Shown piece after piece: positions 35,201 through 45,196 of a stretch of DNA of 64,000 nt. Position numbers and translations under genes: made by a program. The stretch covers positions 229,138 through 293,137 of the forward strand of contig NZ_POVU01000003.1 in assembly GCF_003261585.1 (NCBI RefSeq). The letters are read 5' to 3'. The stretch's first letter is position 1. The number at the start of each line of letters is the position of its first letter. The notes below the pieces were generated by a model. The model had not been told where the DNA came from. It made no database searches and saw only the letters and a program-made list of their open reading frames with translations. Source of the stretch: Acinetobacter sp. MB5 (lineage in GTDB: Bacteria; Pseudomonadota; Gammaproteobacteria; Pseudomonadales; Moraxellaceae).

Positions 35201-38038
35201 ATGAGCGTAATCTCATCAACACCAGGTCAACTGCAAGTGATTAAGCGCACTGGCGATGTTGCCCATTTTGATGCAGAAAAAATTTCTGTTGCGATTGGAA
35301 AAGCCTTTTTAGCCGTAGAGGGTCAACAAAGCGCAGATTCAAGCCGTATTCATGACCGTATTGCACAATTAACAGAAATGGTGATGAACACTTTTCATCG
35401 CCGTTTACCATCAGGTGGCACCATTCATATTGAAGAGATTCAAGATCAGGTCGAACTTGCCTTGATGCGTACTGGTGAGCAAAAAGTTGCTCGCGCTTAT
35501 GTCATTTATCGTGAACAACGTGCGACTGCGCGTCAACAAACCAACGCGAACCACCATCCAACACTTCAAATCACAGATGCTCAAGGTCAGTTACAGCCTC
35601 TTGATTTAGCTGAGTTAACTGCAAGTATTGCAACTGCAGCAGAAGGTCTTGAAGGGATTGACGTTCAAGCGATTGCGGATGAAACCGTTAAAAACCTTTA
35701 TAACGGCGTAAAAGCAAGCGACATCGCGACCACCATGATGATGGCGACGCGTACCCGTATTGAACAAGAACCAAACTATACTTATGTCACTGCACGTTTA
35801 TTGCGTAATGAACTCGTTGCAACTGGCTTAGAGTTCTTGGGTCTTCCAGCAGATACGCTAGAAAATGATGCGCTTGAGACTTTTCTGAAAAAAGGGATTG
35901 AGCTTGAACTGCTTGACCCTGAACTATTGAACTTTGACTTGGCAAAACTTGCTGCGGCAATTCAGCCTGAGCGTTCAAACCAGTTTACGTATTTAGGTCT
36001 ACAAACATTATTTGACCGTTACTTCATTCACTCTGACGGCATCCGTTACGAACTTCCTCAGTTGTTCTTCATGCGTGTGTCGATGGGCCTTGCGCTGAAT
36101 GAAGACAACCGTGAAGACCGTGCGATTGAATTCTATAACCTGTTATCGAGCTTCGACTACATGGCGTCAACGCCAACGTTATTTAACGCAGGTACTTTAC
36201 GTCCACAGTTGTCTAGCTGCTACTTGACCACGATTTCTGATGACTTATATAGCATTTACGGTGCGATCCGTGACAATGCAATGTTGTCTAAATGGGCTGG
36301 CGGTTTGGGTAACGACTGGACGCCTGTACGTGCCTTGAACTCATACATCAAAGGTACAAACGGTAAATCACAAGGTGTTGTCCCGTTCCTGAAAGTCGCA
36401 AACGATACGGCTGTTGCAGTGAACCAAGGTGGTAAGCGTAAAGGTGCTGTGTGTGCATACCTTGAAACTTGGCACTTGGACATCGAAGAATTCCTAGAGC
36501 TTCGTAAAAACACAGGTGATGACCGTCGCCGTACACACGACATGAACACAGCAAACTGGGTTCCTGACCTATTTATGCAACGTGTGATTGAAGATGCTGA
36601 ATGGACGATGTTCACGCCATCTGATGTCCCTGATTTGCATGACTTAACAGGTACAGCATTTGCTGAACGTTACACGCACTACGAAAACATTGCCAAAGAA
36701 CAAAACTTGTTGCACAAAAAAATCCGTGCAAAAGACTTGTGGCGCAAAATGTTGTCGATGTTGTTTGAAACAGGCCATCCGTGGATTACGTTCAAAGACG
36801 TATGTAACTTGCGTTCACCACAACAACACGTGGGCGTCGTGCATTCATCAAACTTGTGTACAGAAATTACCTTGAACACGAGCGAAGATGAAATCGCAGT
36901 CTGTAACTTGGGTTCAATCAACCTTGTACAACACGTTCAAGGTGGTGTATTAGATCGCGAGAAACTGGCACGTACCATCAAAACTGCAGTTCGTATGCTC
37001 GACAACGTGATCGACATCAACTACTACGCAGTACCGCAAGCGAAAAACTCAAACATGAAACACCGCCCAGTGGGTATGGGGATCATGGGCTTCCAAGACG
37101 CGCTTTATGAAATGGGCATGGCTTACGGTTCACAAGAAGCGGTTGATTTTGCCGATGAATCAATGGAAGTCATTAGCTACTACGCGATTCAAACGTCAAG
37201 TGATCTTGCAGTTGAACGTGGCGTGTACTCAACATTCAAAGGTTCGCTATGGGATCAAGGCATTTTGCCAATCGACTCTTTAGAGATCGTAGCGAAATCA
37301 CGTCCTGAGCGTATGTTTGAAGTAGACCGTACTCAACGTCTGGACTGGGACAGCTTACGTGCCAAAGTTCAAAAAGACGGTATGCGTAACTCAAATGTGA
37401 TGGCGATTGCACCAACCGCAACTATTTCAAACATTTGTGGCGTGTCTCAATCGATTGAACCGACATTCCAGAACTTGTATGTGAAATCAAACTTGTCTGG
37501 TGAATTCACCGTAATCAACCCTTACCTTGTTCGTGCATTAAAAGTACGCGGTTTGTGGGACAGCGTGATGGTGAACGACCTGAAACATTTTGAAGGTTCT
37601 GTACAAAAGATTGCACGCATTCCTGAAGACTTGAAAGCGATGTTCTCAACTGCGTTTGAAGTGGAACCACGCTGGATTGTAGATGCTGCATCACGTCGTC
37701 AGAAGTGGATTGACCAAGCGCAATCATTGAACCTGTACATTGCAGGTGCAAATGGTAAGAAACTGGATATCACGTACAAAATGGCTTGGTTACGTGGCTT
37801 GAAAACCACCTATTACCTCCGTGCATTGGGTGCAACTTCGGCTGAGAAATCAACCATCAATACTGGTGCATTGAATGCAGTGAAACCAACCACTGTTGCG
37901 GCTGCCGCAGCTGCTCCTGCCCCTGTTGTGGCGGAGAAAAAAGCGGAAGTGGTTGCTGAAGAGGAAGGTTTCTCTCAAGCAGCACCAGTGCCACAAGCAT
38001 GTTCCATCGACAATCCAGATTGTGAAGCTTGTCAATAA
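35201..38038 (+). CDS. nrdA: Class Ia ribonucleoside-diphosphate reductase large subunit
   Basis: The 945-residue protein starts with an ATP-cone (VIKRTGDVAHFDAEKISVAIGKAF) and a second, divergent cone (about residues 120-205), then the catalytic barrel with NPDEAD-type features: SSCYLTTISDD, NLCTEI, PTATISNICG. The C-terminus has the redox pair DNPDCEACQ after an Ala-rich flexible linker. NrdA with NrdB makes deoxyribonucleotides aerobically. The ATP-cone gives dATP feedback. It is followed by two REP-like hairpins, a small membrane protein and nrdB. Confidence 0.96.
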   Translation: MSVISSTPGQLQVIKRTGDVAHFDAEKISVAIGKAFLAVEGQQSADSSRIHDRIAQLTEMVMNTFHRRLPSGGTIHIEEIQDQVELALMRTGEQKVARAYVIYREQRATARQQTNANHHPTLQITDAQGQLQPLDLAELTASIATAAEGLEGIDVQAIADETVKNLYNGVKASDIATTMMMATRTRIEQEPNYTYVTARLLRNELVATGLEFLGLPADTLENDALETFLKKGIELELLDPELLNFDLAKLAAAIQPERSNQFTYLGLQTLFDRYFIHSDGIRYELPQLFFMRVSMGLALNEDNREDRAIEFYNLLSSFDYMASTPTLFNAGTLRPQLSSCYLTTISDDLYSIYGAIRDNAMLSKWAGGLGNDWTPVRALNSYIKGTNGKSQGVVPFLKVANDTAVAVNQGGKRKGAVCAYLETWHLDIEEFLELRKNTGDDRRRTHDMNTANWVPDLFMQRVIEDAEWTMFTPSDVPDLHDLTGTAFAERYTHYENIAKEQNLLHKKIRAKDLWRKMLSMLFETGHPWITFKDVCNLRSPQQHVGVVHSSNLCTEITLNTSEDEIAVCNLGSINLVQHVQGGVLDREKLARTIKTAVRMLDNVIDINYYAVPQAKNSNMKHRPVGMGIMGFQDALYEMGMAYGSQEAVDFADESMEVISYYAIQTSSDLAVERGVYSTFKGSLWDQGILPIDSLEIVAKSRPERMFEVDRTQRLDWDSLRAKVQKDGMRNSNVMAIAPTATISNICGVSQSIEPTFQNLYVKSNLSGEFTVINPYLVRALKVRGLWDSVMVNDLKHFEGSVQKIARIPEDLKAMFSTAFEVEPRWIVDAASRRQKWIDQAQSLNLYIAGANGKKLDITYKMAWLRGLKTTYYLRALGATSAEKSTINTGALNAVKPTTVAAAAAAPAPVVAEKKAEVVAEEEGFSQAAPVPQACSIDNPDCEACQ

Positions 38039-38041
38039 TCA

Positions 38042-38140
38042 CCTCCCCTAACCCCTCCTCAAAGGAGGGGGAATGACACCCAACCTATTTAAGGTGTGAA
38101 AGTCCCTCTTTTTAAAAGAGGGATTTAGGGAGATTAGGGA
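38042..38140. repeat. Pair of REP-like hairpins between nrdA and nrdB
   Basis: CCCCTCC (38052-38058) pairs with GGAGGGG (38064-38070), and TCCCTCTTT (38103-38111) pairs with AAAGAGGGA (38115-38123). A weaker ACACC/GGTGT stem lies between them, and the flanks carry CTCCCCTAA and TTTAGGGAGATTAGGG. The layout matches the intergenic REP-type repeats common in Acinetobacter genomes. It may process or stabilise the nrdA transcript. Confidence 0.7.
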
Positions 38141-38163
38141 TTTAAACCACAAAGGTAGAGACG

Positions 38164-38295
38164 ATGTTTGAACATTTATCTAAAAACTATGAATTAGGTT
38201 TGCTCGCATACGTCTTAACCTACGTGGTGTTTTGTATTCCGATTGTGTATGTGATTTATAAAGTTCGCAAAGAGCAGCGTAATCAAAACAAGTAG
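38164..38295 (+). CDS. 43-residue membrane protein of unknown function
   Basis: The small frame encodes an acidic start (MFEHLSKNYELG), one strong membrane helix (LLAYVLTYVVFCIPIVYVIY) and a basic tail (KVRKEQRNQNK), the usual inside-positive layout. SD AAGG lies 8 bases before ATG. It lies between nrdA and nrdB on the same strand. The codon pattern and membrane topology support a real gene; the function is unknown. Confidence 0.65.
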   Translation: MFEHLSKNYELGLLAYVLTYVVFCIPIVYVIYKVRKEQRNQNK

Positions 38296-38432
38296 TGCAG
38301 ATTGACCTTTTGAACAAAATCAAAACAGCCATCGGTAAAACTTAGTTTTGCTTACTCAGAATAAGCGTATAGTAGAGGGCATCTTCGCTGTAAGGTGTCA
38401 TAAAAGATATAAGCAACGAAGAGAGAATGATT

Positions 38433-39716
38433 ATGTCTATCCTTAGTTGGGACGATTTTGAAGATGATTCGCAAAAACCGACTACACCAGAGTCCAAGTC
38501 TGCGCCCGTCCAACCGCAAGAAGCGCCTGATTCGCAAGTGGTATCTGATCCACAGCCATCGTCGCCGAGTTTGGCAGCTGCTGAACCCACTGGAACCAAT
38601 TCCAGAACCACAACAGATTCAACCGATTCGCTGGCTCGAGCATCTGAATCCCTGAAAAATCTTGATGCATCAGCAGGCGTAGAAGAACTGGAAACAGGTG
38701 CAAGCCGCGTTCAGGTTGATGATAAAGCCATGATCAACTGCCGCGCTGACTTGAACCAGCTTGTTCCGTTTAAATACGAATGGGCTTGGCAAAAATACCT
38801 AGATGGTTGTGCAAACCACTGGATGCCTCAAGAAGTTAACATGAACCACGACATCGCACTTTGGAAGTCTGAAAATGGCTTAACTGAAGATGAGCGTATT
38901 ATTGTTAAACGTAATCTTGGCTTCTTCTCGACTGCGGACTCTCTAGTTGCAAACAACTTGGTCTTGGCAATTTACCGTCTGATTACCAACCCTGAATGCC
39001 GCCAGTACATTTTGCGTCAAGCCTTTGAAGAAGCGATTCATACGCATGCTTATCAATACTGTATTGAATCTTTGGGTATGGATGAAGGCGAAATCTTCAA
39101 CATGTATCATGAGATTCCAAGTGTAGCGCGTAAAGCCGCTTGGGGCTTGAAATATACCCAGTCTTTAAGTGATCCAACATTCCAAACAGGTACACCTGAA
39201 ACCGATCAGCAATTGCTACGCAACTTGATCGCATTCTACTGTGTCCTTGAAGGAATTTTCTTCTACTGTGGCTTTACTCAAATTTTGAGTATGGGTCGCC
39301 GTAACAAGATGAATGGTGTTGCCGAGCAATTCCAATACATTTTGCGTGATGAATCCATGCACGTGAACTTCGGTATCGACATGATCAACCAGATCAAGAT
39401 CGAAAACCCACAATTGTGGACAGCCGAGTTCCAGCAAGAAGTGACTCAAATGTTGCTTGAAGGCACGATGCTTGAAATCGAATATGCACGTGACACCATG
39501 CCACGCGGCGTATTGGGTATGAACGCAGCGATGATGGAAGAATATTTGAAATTCATCTGTAACCGCCGTTTAACTCAGCTTGGCTTGTCTGAGCAGTTCG
39601 TTGGTGTGACTAACCCGTTCCAGTGGATGTCTGAAATGATGGACTTACGTAAAGAGAAGAACTTCTTTGAAACGCGTGTGACCGACTACCAAACTGGTGG
39701 TGCGTTAAATTGGTAA
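38433..39716 (+). CDS. nrdB: Class Ia ribonucleoside-diphosphate reductase small subunit
   Basis: The 427-residue protein has the ferritin-like core with iron ligands and radical Tyr in [16 protein letters not shown], then [10 protein letters not shown] and [10 protein letters not shown]. The first 95 or so residues are a Pro/Ser/Thr/Gln-rich low-complexity extension after [12 protein letters not shown], not an ATP-cone. The ATG at 38433 is preferred (AGAGA 6 bases upstream) over 38427. The protein supplies the tyrosyl radical used by NrdA. A clear terminator follows. Confidence 0.95.
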   Translation: MSILSWDDFEDDSQKPTTPESKSAPVQPQEAPDSQVVSDPQPSSPSLAAAEPTGTNSRTTTDSTDSLARASESLKNLDASAGVEELETGASRVQVDDKAMINCRADLNQLVPFKYEWAWQKYLDGCANHWMPQEVNMNHDIALWKSENGLTEDERIIVKRNLGFFSTADSLVANNLVLAIYRLITNPECRQYILRQAFEEAIHTHAYQYCIESLGMDEGEIFNMYHEIPSVARKAAWGLKYTQSLSDPTFQTGTPETDQQLLRNLIAFYCVLEGIFFYCGFTQILSMGRRNKMNGVAEQFQYILRDESMHVNFGIDMINQIKIENPQLWTAEFQQEVTQMLLEGTMLEIEYARDTMPRGVLGMNAAMMEEYLKFICNRRLTQLGLSEQFVGVTNPFQWMSEMMDLRKEKNFFETRVTDYQTGGALNW

Positions 39717-39764
39717 TATATTGATTTTATTTAATTTATTTTTAATATATATCAATTTACGATC

Positions 39765-39796
39765 AAAAAAATAGAGCCTCAAAGGCTCTATTTTTT
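39765..39796. terminator. Bidirectional rho-independent terminator after nrdB
   Basis: AATAGAGCC and GGCTCTATT pair around TCAAA, with A and T runs on the two sides. It ends nrdB transcription and on the other strand ends the frame of the hemB remnant and DMT gene. Confidence 0.85.
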
Positions 39797-39917
39797 ATTT
39801 CACAAGACCACAATTTTCAATAAAAATCGGATAAATCAAACTGCTTAAATCAAGTTGATGTTCCCACACCAACTGGTGAATGACAGGGTTTTGTCTCAAG
39901 CGTCTAGGTTTTTGCAT
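39795..39917 (-). pseudogene. 5' fragment of a hemB-like gene
   Basis: A 40-codon frame encodes MQKPRRLRQNPVIHQLVWEH then LDLSSLIYPIFIENCGL before TAA. This matches the N-terminus of delta-aminolevulinate dehydratase (RPRRLRxNxxIRxLVxExxL, then DLIYPxFVxEG), but the catalytic barrel is missing. Its start overlaps the last 14 bases of the DMT transporter gene. It is best read as a remnant; a short functional peptide cannot be excluded. Confidence 0.6.
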
Positions 39918-40821
39918 AACGAGTTCCCAAAGGTCGATCTTTAAAATTGGCGAGAATAAAAATGCCGATAGCGATCAGCACACCACCCAACAGTTCTTGG
40001 CTACTCGGCTGAATGCCATACAGCACAAAGGAAATCAGCCCCGAAAAAAATGGGCATAAAAATAGATAGCCACTGGTATGTACCGAGCCACCCAGTTTCA
40101 GTGCCAAGAACCATAGCCCGATGGCGCCTGTTGAGGCAGGAATCACCAGCCACAGCAACACCCACCAGTCTTGTGCAGTCACAGGCAAAGTCAGTGGCAC
40201 ATGTCGGCATAAGGCTACAAGGGCAATCATCAAGCTGCCGATCAGCATTTGATAAAAGGTCACCAACCAATGAGAAATATGCAGGTTAAATTTCTTGCTG
40301 AGAATGGTCGACAGTGCCCAGCAGGTCGATGCCAGCATCACCAGAACTTCGCCTTTGCCGAGTTGTAAATGCTGAAAATTCAATCCCAGACAAATCACCA
40401 CCCCGACAAACGCAAGCAATAACCCGAATAAGCCCAGTGCCGAGGTTTTCTCCCGAAACAGTACAAAGACCAGAATCACCACCAGTACAGGGTTGCTGGC
40501 CATGATGATGGCGGACATGGAGGCTGAGCTATAAACCAGTCCCAAATTCAGAAAGATCATCACGCCCGCGGTTTGCAGTGCCCCAATCATGCTGAGGGCT
40601 TTCCACGGCAGATCTCGCAGGCGAATCTGTTGCCAATGTTGCAAATACAGCACCCAAGGCAATAAGCTCAAGGCGGCGAGAAAAAAACGAATGCTGGCTA
40701 ACCATAACGGCTGCATACTGTGTAGCAAGATTTTGCTACTGACAAAGGAAGACCCTTGTAGCAAGGTCGATGCCAGAATAATGGCAAAATATTTGAAATT
40801 AACTTTGCTGGACATGCTCAA
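39904..40821 (-). CDS. DMT-family (EamA) transporter
   Basis: The 305-residue protein has about ten membrane helices in two EamA repeats (GSSFVSSKILL and CWALSTILSKK mark the repeat starts). Such proteins export amino acids or other metabolites, but the substrate cannot be read from sequence. It lies next to an AraC/LysR pair and a transaminase, all pointing at amino-compound metabolism. The start is ATG at 40821; the second Met at residue 3 is possible. Confidence 0.88.
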   Translation of the reverse strand: MSMSSKVNFKYFAIILASTLLQGSSFVSSKILLHSMQPLWLASIRFFLAALSLLPWVLYLQHWQQIRLRDLPWKALSMIGALQTAGVMIFLNLGLVYSSASMSAIIMASNPVLVVILVFVLFREKTSALGLFGLLLAFVGVVICLGLNFQHLQLGKGEVLVMLASTCWALSTILSKKFNLHISHWLVTFYQMLIGSLMIALVALCRHVPLTLPVTAQDWWVLLWLVIPASTGAIGLWFLALKLGGSVHTSGYLFLCPFFSGLISFVLYGIQPSSQELLGGVLIAIGIFILANFKDRPLGTRYAKT

Positions 40822-40922
40822 GACTCTGGTGAGATTGAATATTCACAGCCAATAAATGGTCGTGATCATGCACCTAAGCATAGTGATTTGAGCAGTCAGA
40901 TGTTTTGTGAAACAGTCAGCTT

Positions 40923-41738
40923 CTATTGCAAAAGTGACATCTTGCTGTACTGGGTTGGGGTCATGCCCGTAACCCGTTTAAACATGACCGAAAAAGCGGA
41001 CTGGGTGGCATAACCCAAATGACTTGCGATATAACTTAAGGATTTCCCCTCCACTAGCAATTGTACTGCATGCATCACTTTAAGCTGTTCTTTCCACAAG
41101 CTAAAACCAATCCCCAACTCTTTTTTAAACAGACGCATTAAAGTACGGGGGGATGCACCGACCTGTTCACTCCAGTCTTCCAGTGAGCGTTCATCTTGCG
41201 GATGTTGCAACAAATATTGGCAAAGCTGCTGAATCCTTGGGTCTTGCCCGATTGGCAAATTCAGCACAGGTTTTTGGCAATGTAAAATTTCTTCCAACGT
41301 CAGTTGTAACAGACGCTGTTCAAAAGAATTGTCAACATAGTTCAGTGGAATACTGGCAGCGCGAATCAATAGCTCTTTGAGCAAGGGTGAAACGGCAATG
41401 CCTGTCACCTGCTGCGGCAGTGGTAACGACTGAGGTTCAACATGAATATAAAGCGTTTTTAAATGTACATTGGTTTTTGCCAACATCCGATGCTGACAAT
41501 AGGCAGGAATCCACAGCCCTTTCAGGGGTGGCAACAGCCAGTAACGCCCTTGCAGATACAATTCCATCACCCCGACATCGGCATAGACCAGTTGCGCACG
41601 ACTATGCACATGGGTGTCGACCACATGTCCTGCTGTAAAAAAGCGGGGAATCGATACAATCGCCTGCTCTGCAAAGTATTGTTCATTGCTATGCAAATCG
41701 GCTTCGGATCGTGTTGTTAAGCGAACACTTGGACTCAT
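40923..41738 (-). CDS. AraC-family transcriptional regulator
   Basis: I place the start at ATG 41738, which overlaps the LysR stop as ATGA; the longer frame to 41819 would lie deep in the LysR gene. The product is 271 residues with a cupin-type sensor domain (HVHSRAQLVYADVG) and a C-terminal AraC HTH pair (SEQVGASPRTLMRLFKKELG, ASHLGYATQSAFSVMFKRVTGMTP). Translational coupling to the LysR gene suggests joint control. The DMT exporter downstream is a possible target. Confidence 0.85.
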   Translation of the reverse strand: MSPSVRLTTRSEADLHSNEQYFAEQAIVSIPRFFTAGHVVDTHVHSRAQLVYADVGVMELYLQGRYWLLPPLKGLWIPAYCQHRMLAKTNVHLKTLYIHVEPQSLPLPQQVTGIAVSPLLKELLIRAASIPLNYVDNSFEQRLLQLTLEEILHCQKPVLNLPIGQDPRIQQLCQYLLQHPQDERSLEDWSEQVGASPRTLMRLFKKELGIGFSLWKEQLKVMHAVQLLVEGKSLSYIASHLGYATQSAFSVMFKRVTGMTPTQYSKMSLLQ

Positions 41739-42652
41739 GCCACACCTTGTGATTTCAACTCTTGCAAAAACAGATCCAAAATAAAATTGGCACGCCGTCC
41801 CTTGCGTGTTGCAATACAAATCTTGGAAAAATAATACATTTCCTCAGGCAGCACCGCACGCATCATACCTCGTTCAACCCAGTGCTTGGCATAGTGTTCG
41901 GGCAAAAACCCAATAAATTTGCCTGTTAAAATCAGAAAGGCAATGCCTTCACGGTCACTGGCATTGCCTTTGGCATTTAAGGCTTGCTGCATCTCGATTG
42001 CATTTTGAGAGAGCCGATAATTTGGCACAACCGCATCCCAGTTTTTCAGTTGCTCGGCACTATTCACCTGCCCCACATGATGAAACAATGCATGTCCATG
42101 ACTACAGTACAAATAACTGGCTTCTTCGTATAAATCGTTATATTCCAGGCCTGAAAGCGGGCTGATCATCGGCAATGCCCCGACATGTAACTGTCCGTCC
42201 ATCAGCCCTTTTTCAATTTCAATCGGGGTACTCATACTCAAATGAATCTGAATATTCGGCCCTTTCTGATACAAACGCGATAAGGCATGGGTAATCTGCA
42301 TTTGCGGCAAAGTTACCAGATTATTGATGATGCCAATTTTCAGCTCACCTTTAATTTCATGATGCAAACGATTGACATGCTGACGAAAATCTTCAATCGA
42401 GGTCAGCAAGGCTTCGCTATAACTCAAAATGTGTTTACCTTCATCGGTCAAGGCAAAACCTGAACGCCCACGCTGACACAAACGCATCCCCAAACGGTTT
42501 TCCAAGGTACTCATGTGCAAGCTAATCGCCGAACGGGTAATGCCCAAGGCACTCTCAGCCGCAGAGAAACTGCCACTTTCTGCGACTGCCCGAAAAACCT
42601 TTAACAATTTGATGTCGGAGTCCGTGACTTGGTTCAGGATTTTGCTTTTCAT
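41735..42652 (-). CDS. LysR-family transcriptional regulator
   Basis: The 305-residue protein has the LysR winged helix (LKVFRAVAESGSFSAAESAL, ITRSAISLHMSTLENRLGMRL) and a periplasmic-binding-like effector domain (GELKIGIINNLVTLPQ). It is divergent from the omega-amino-acid transaminase with a 102-base spacer, the usual layout when a LysR protein controls its neighbour. The inducer is unknown. Confidence 0.92.
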   Translation of the reverse strand: MKSKILNQVTDSDIKLLKVFRAVAESGSFSAAESALGITRSAISLHMSTLENRLGMRLCQRGRSGFALTDEGKHILSYSEALLTSIEDFRQHVNRLHHEIKGELKIGIINNLVTLPQMQITHALSRLYQKGPNIQIHLSMSTPIEIEKGLMDGQLHVGALPMISPLSGLEYNDLYEEASYLYCSHGHALFHHVGQVNSAEQLKNWDAVVPNYRLSQNAIEMQQALNAKGNASDREGIAFLILTGKFIGFLPEHYAKHWVERGMMRAVLPEEMYYFSKICIATRKGRRANFILDLFLQELKSQGVA

Positions 42653-42754
42653 TTAGGTGAGTATTTTTGAATCTAAACGTGAGTTAGCTTAAATTTATCT
42701 CATCTATTTACTCAATGTAAGCTGTATTTCTCACGAATTTTCAAGGAAGCTCAC

Positions 42755-44086
42755 ATGTCCGACGCTCACCACACTCAAGCTCAATATTCCGACGCGCACT
42801 GGATGCCATTCAGTGCCAACCGTAATTTCAAACAAGATCCGCGTTTTGTGGTGGCAGCCGAAGGCAATTACCTGATTGATGATCAAGGTCGTCGTATTTA
42901 TGACTCTTTGTCAGGTTTATGGACATGTGGTGCTGGGCATACCCGCAGCCAAATTCAGGATGCCGTTGCAAAACAACTCGGCACACTGGACTATGCGCCT
43001 GCATTCCAGTTTGCGCATCCGCTATCATTCCAACTGGCTGAACAAATTACCGCGTTAACCCCAGATCCACTCAACCATGTGTTTTTTACAGGTTCAGGTT
43101 CGGAGTCTGCCGATACAGCGGTCAAAATGGCCAAAGCCTACTGGCGCATTAAAGGTCAGCCAGCCAAAACCAAATTTATTGGTCGTGCCAAAGGCTATCA
43201 CGGGGTAAACATCGCAGGCACAAGCTTGGGTGGTATCGGTGGGAATCGTAAAATGTTCGGACAGTTCATGGATGTCGACCATTTGCCACACACCTTGCAA
43301 ACTGACTTGCCATTTACCCAAGGCATGGCAGAAACAGGCGGCGTGGCGCTTGCCAACGAAATGCTGAAACTGATTGAACTGCATGATGCATCGAATATTG
43401 CAGCAGTCATTGTGGAACCTGTATCGGGTTCAGCAGGTGCAATTATTCCACCACAAGGTTATTTACAACGTCTGCGTGAAATCTGTGATCAACACAATAT
43501 CCTGTTGATTTTTGATGAAGTCATTACAGGTTTTGGGCGTATGGGCAAATGGACTGCCGCAGAATACTTTGGCGTTACCCCAGACATTCTGAACTTTGCT
43601 AAACAAGTCACCAACGGCGCTGTACCTTTGGGCGGTGTCATTGCTTCAGATGAAATTTTCAATACCTTCATGCAACAAGGCACACCTGAACATTTTGTTG
43701 AATTTGCCCATGGTTATACCTATTCAGGTCATCCAGTCGCATGTGCTGCAGGTTTGGCAACGTTGGAACTATTAAAACAAGAGCAACTGATTGAGCAATC
43801 GGCTGCGCTTGCACCACATTTCCAAAGCGTGATTCATGACCTGAAAACGGCAAAACACGTGGTTGATATCCGTAACTGCGGTTTGATTGGCGCGATCCAA
43901 TTAGCAGCGCGTGATGGCGACCCAAGCATTCGTCCATTTGAAGTCGGTACTGCGCTGTGGAAAGCGGGCTTCTATGTGCGCTTTGGCGGTGACTGCTTAC
44001 AGTTTGGGCCAATGTTCAACAGCAAACCTGAAGACTTAAGCCGTTTATTTGCAGCAATTGGCGATCATTTACAGAAAATCGACTAA
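42755..44086 (+). CDS. Omega-amino acid (beta-alanine) - pyruvate transaminase, class III
   Basis: The 443-residue PLP enzyme has the class III features: HWMPFSANRNFKQDPR at the start, LSGLWTCGAGH, TGSGSESADTAVKMA, LLIFDEVITGFGRMG and the Schiff-base Lys in NFAKQVTNGAVPLGGV. The N-terminus closely fits the beta-alanine/omega-amino acid:pyruvate subgroup. It moves the amino group from beta-alanine or related omega-amines to pyruvate. It is likely controlled by the divergent LysR gene. The exact substrate is not fixed by sequence. Confidence 0.9.
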   Translation: MSDAHHTQAQYSDAHWMPFSANRNFKQDPRFVVAAEGNYLIDDQGRRIYDSLSGLWTCGAGHTRSQIQDAVAKQLGTLDYAPAFQFAHPLSFQLAEQITALTPDPLNHVFFTGSGSESADTAVKMAKAYWRIKGQPAKTKFIGRAKGYHGVNIAGTSLGGIGGNRKMFGQFMDVDHLPHTLQTDLPFTQGMAETGGVALANEMLKLIELHDASNIAAVIVEPVSGSAGAIIPPQGYLQRLREICDQHNILLIFDEVITGFGRMGKWTAAEYFGVTPDILNFAKQVTNGAVPLGGVIASDEIFNTFMQQGTPEHFVEFAHGYTYSGHPVACAAGLATLELLKQEQLIEQSAALAPHFQSVIHDLKTAKHVVDIRNCGLIGAIQLAARDGDPSIRPFEVGTALWKAGFYVRFGGDCLQFGPMFNSKPEDLSRLFAAIGDHLQKID

Positions 44087-44105
44087 AGCCTTTCGCCTTT
44101 GAACT

Positions 44106-44156
44106 AGCGTGATGAATCCACTTGCGATTATGCTGTGAGGACATCACGCTTTTTTC
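44106..44156 (+). terminator. Probable terminator after the transaminase gene
   Basis: AGCGTGATG (44106-44114) pairs with CATCACGCT (44142-44150), followed by a T run. The loop is long (27 bases) and may fold further. It lies between the transaminase and adenosine deaminase genes. Confidence 0.5.
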
Positions 44157-44173
44157 TGTCTAGGTGAATAATA

Positions 44174-45196
44174 ATGATTGATAAAAATATCCCGCTCACC
44201 GATTTACACCGCCACCTCGATGGCAACATCCGCCCACAAACCATTTTAGAACTCGGGCAACAATTTCAAATTCAACTGCCTGCCAATACTTTGCAAGAAC
44301 TACTGCCGCATGTTCAGGTCATGGACAATCAACCCGACCTGCTCAGTTTCTTAAGCAAACTGGACTGGGGCGTGAAAGTCTTAGGTGATTTGGAAGCCTG
44401 CCGCCGTGTGGCTTGGGAAAATATGCAGGATGCAGCACAGCAAGGTTTGGACTATGTCGAACTGCGTTTTTCACCGTTTTATATGGCGATGACCCATCAA
44501 CTTCCGCTGGCGGGCGTGGTCGAGGCCGTGATTGATGGCGTTCAGCAAGGCAGCCGCGACTTTGACCTTCCTGCCAAACTGATCGGCATTATGAGTCGTA
44601 CTTTTGGTCAGGCACGTTGCCAGCAAGAACTGGATGCCTTACTGGCTCATCGTGACCAGATTACCGCACTGGATTTGGCGGGTGATGAACTGGGCTTTCC
44701 AGGGGAACTGTTTATCGAACACTTCAAGCAAGCCCGAGATGCAGGCTGGCAAATCAGCGTACATGCAGGTGAAGCTGCGGATGCAAGCAGTATCTGGCAG
44801 GCGATTCAAACCCTTGGTGCAACCCGTATCGGGCATGGGGTCAAAGCCGTGGAAGATGTGAAGTTACTCGATTATTTGGCTGAGCATCAGATTGGGATTG
44901 AGTCTTGCATTACCTCAAATCTGCAAACCAGTACGGTTGCTGACATTCGTCAACATCCACTGAAAACCTTTCTCGAACATGGCATTTTAGCCACCATTAA
45001 CAGCGATGACCCTGCGGTTGAAGGGATTGATATTCAACATGAATATTTACAGGCTGCACCACAGGCAGGTCTGTCCGAAGCACAAATCCGTCAAGCACAG
45101 CAGAACGGTTTAAGCATTGCCTTTTTATCGGCACAGGAAAAACAGCAGCTTCAACATAAAGTGGCTCAGCGTAATGCTGCAATCACTACAAATTAA
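44174..45196 (+). CDS. add: Adenosine deaminase
   Basis: The 340-residue protein has the metal and substrate motifs of the family: [27 protein letters not shown] and NSDDPA. It converts adenosine to inosine in purine salvage, though related members act on adenine or other purines. It follows the transaminase on the same strand but behind a likely terminator, so it is probably transcribed on its own. Confidence 0.92.
   Translation: MIDKNIPLTDLHRHLDGNIRPQTILELGQQFQIQLPANTLQELLPHVQVMDNQPDLLSFLSKLDWGVKVLGDLEACRRVAWENMQDAAQQGLDYVELRFSPFYMAMTHQLPLAGVVEAVIDGVQQGSRDFDLPAKLIGIMSRTFGQARCQQELDALLAHRDQITALDLAGDELGFPGELFIEHFKQARDAGWQISVHAGEAADASSIWQAIQTLGATRIGHGVKAVEDVKLLDYLAEHQIGIESCITSNLQTSTVADIRQHPLKTFLEHGILATINSDDPAVEGIDIQHEYLQAAPQAGLSEAQIRQAQQNGLSIAFLSAQEKQQLQHKVAQRNAAITTN

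Noticed and set aside
35787..35978. Minus-strand frames within nrdA
   Set aside because: nrdA is a strong, conserved gene on the plus strand; these frames are antisense shadows.
41739..41819. Longer AraC start at 41819
   Set aside because: It would lie inside the LysR coding region; the ATGA overlap at 41738 is more natural.
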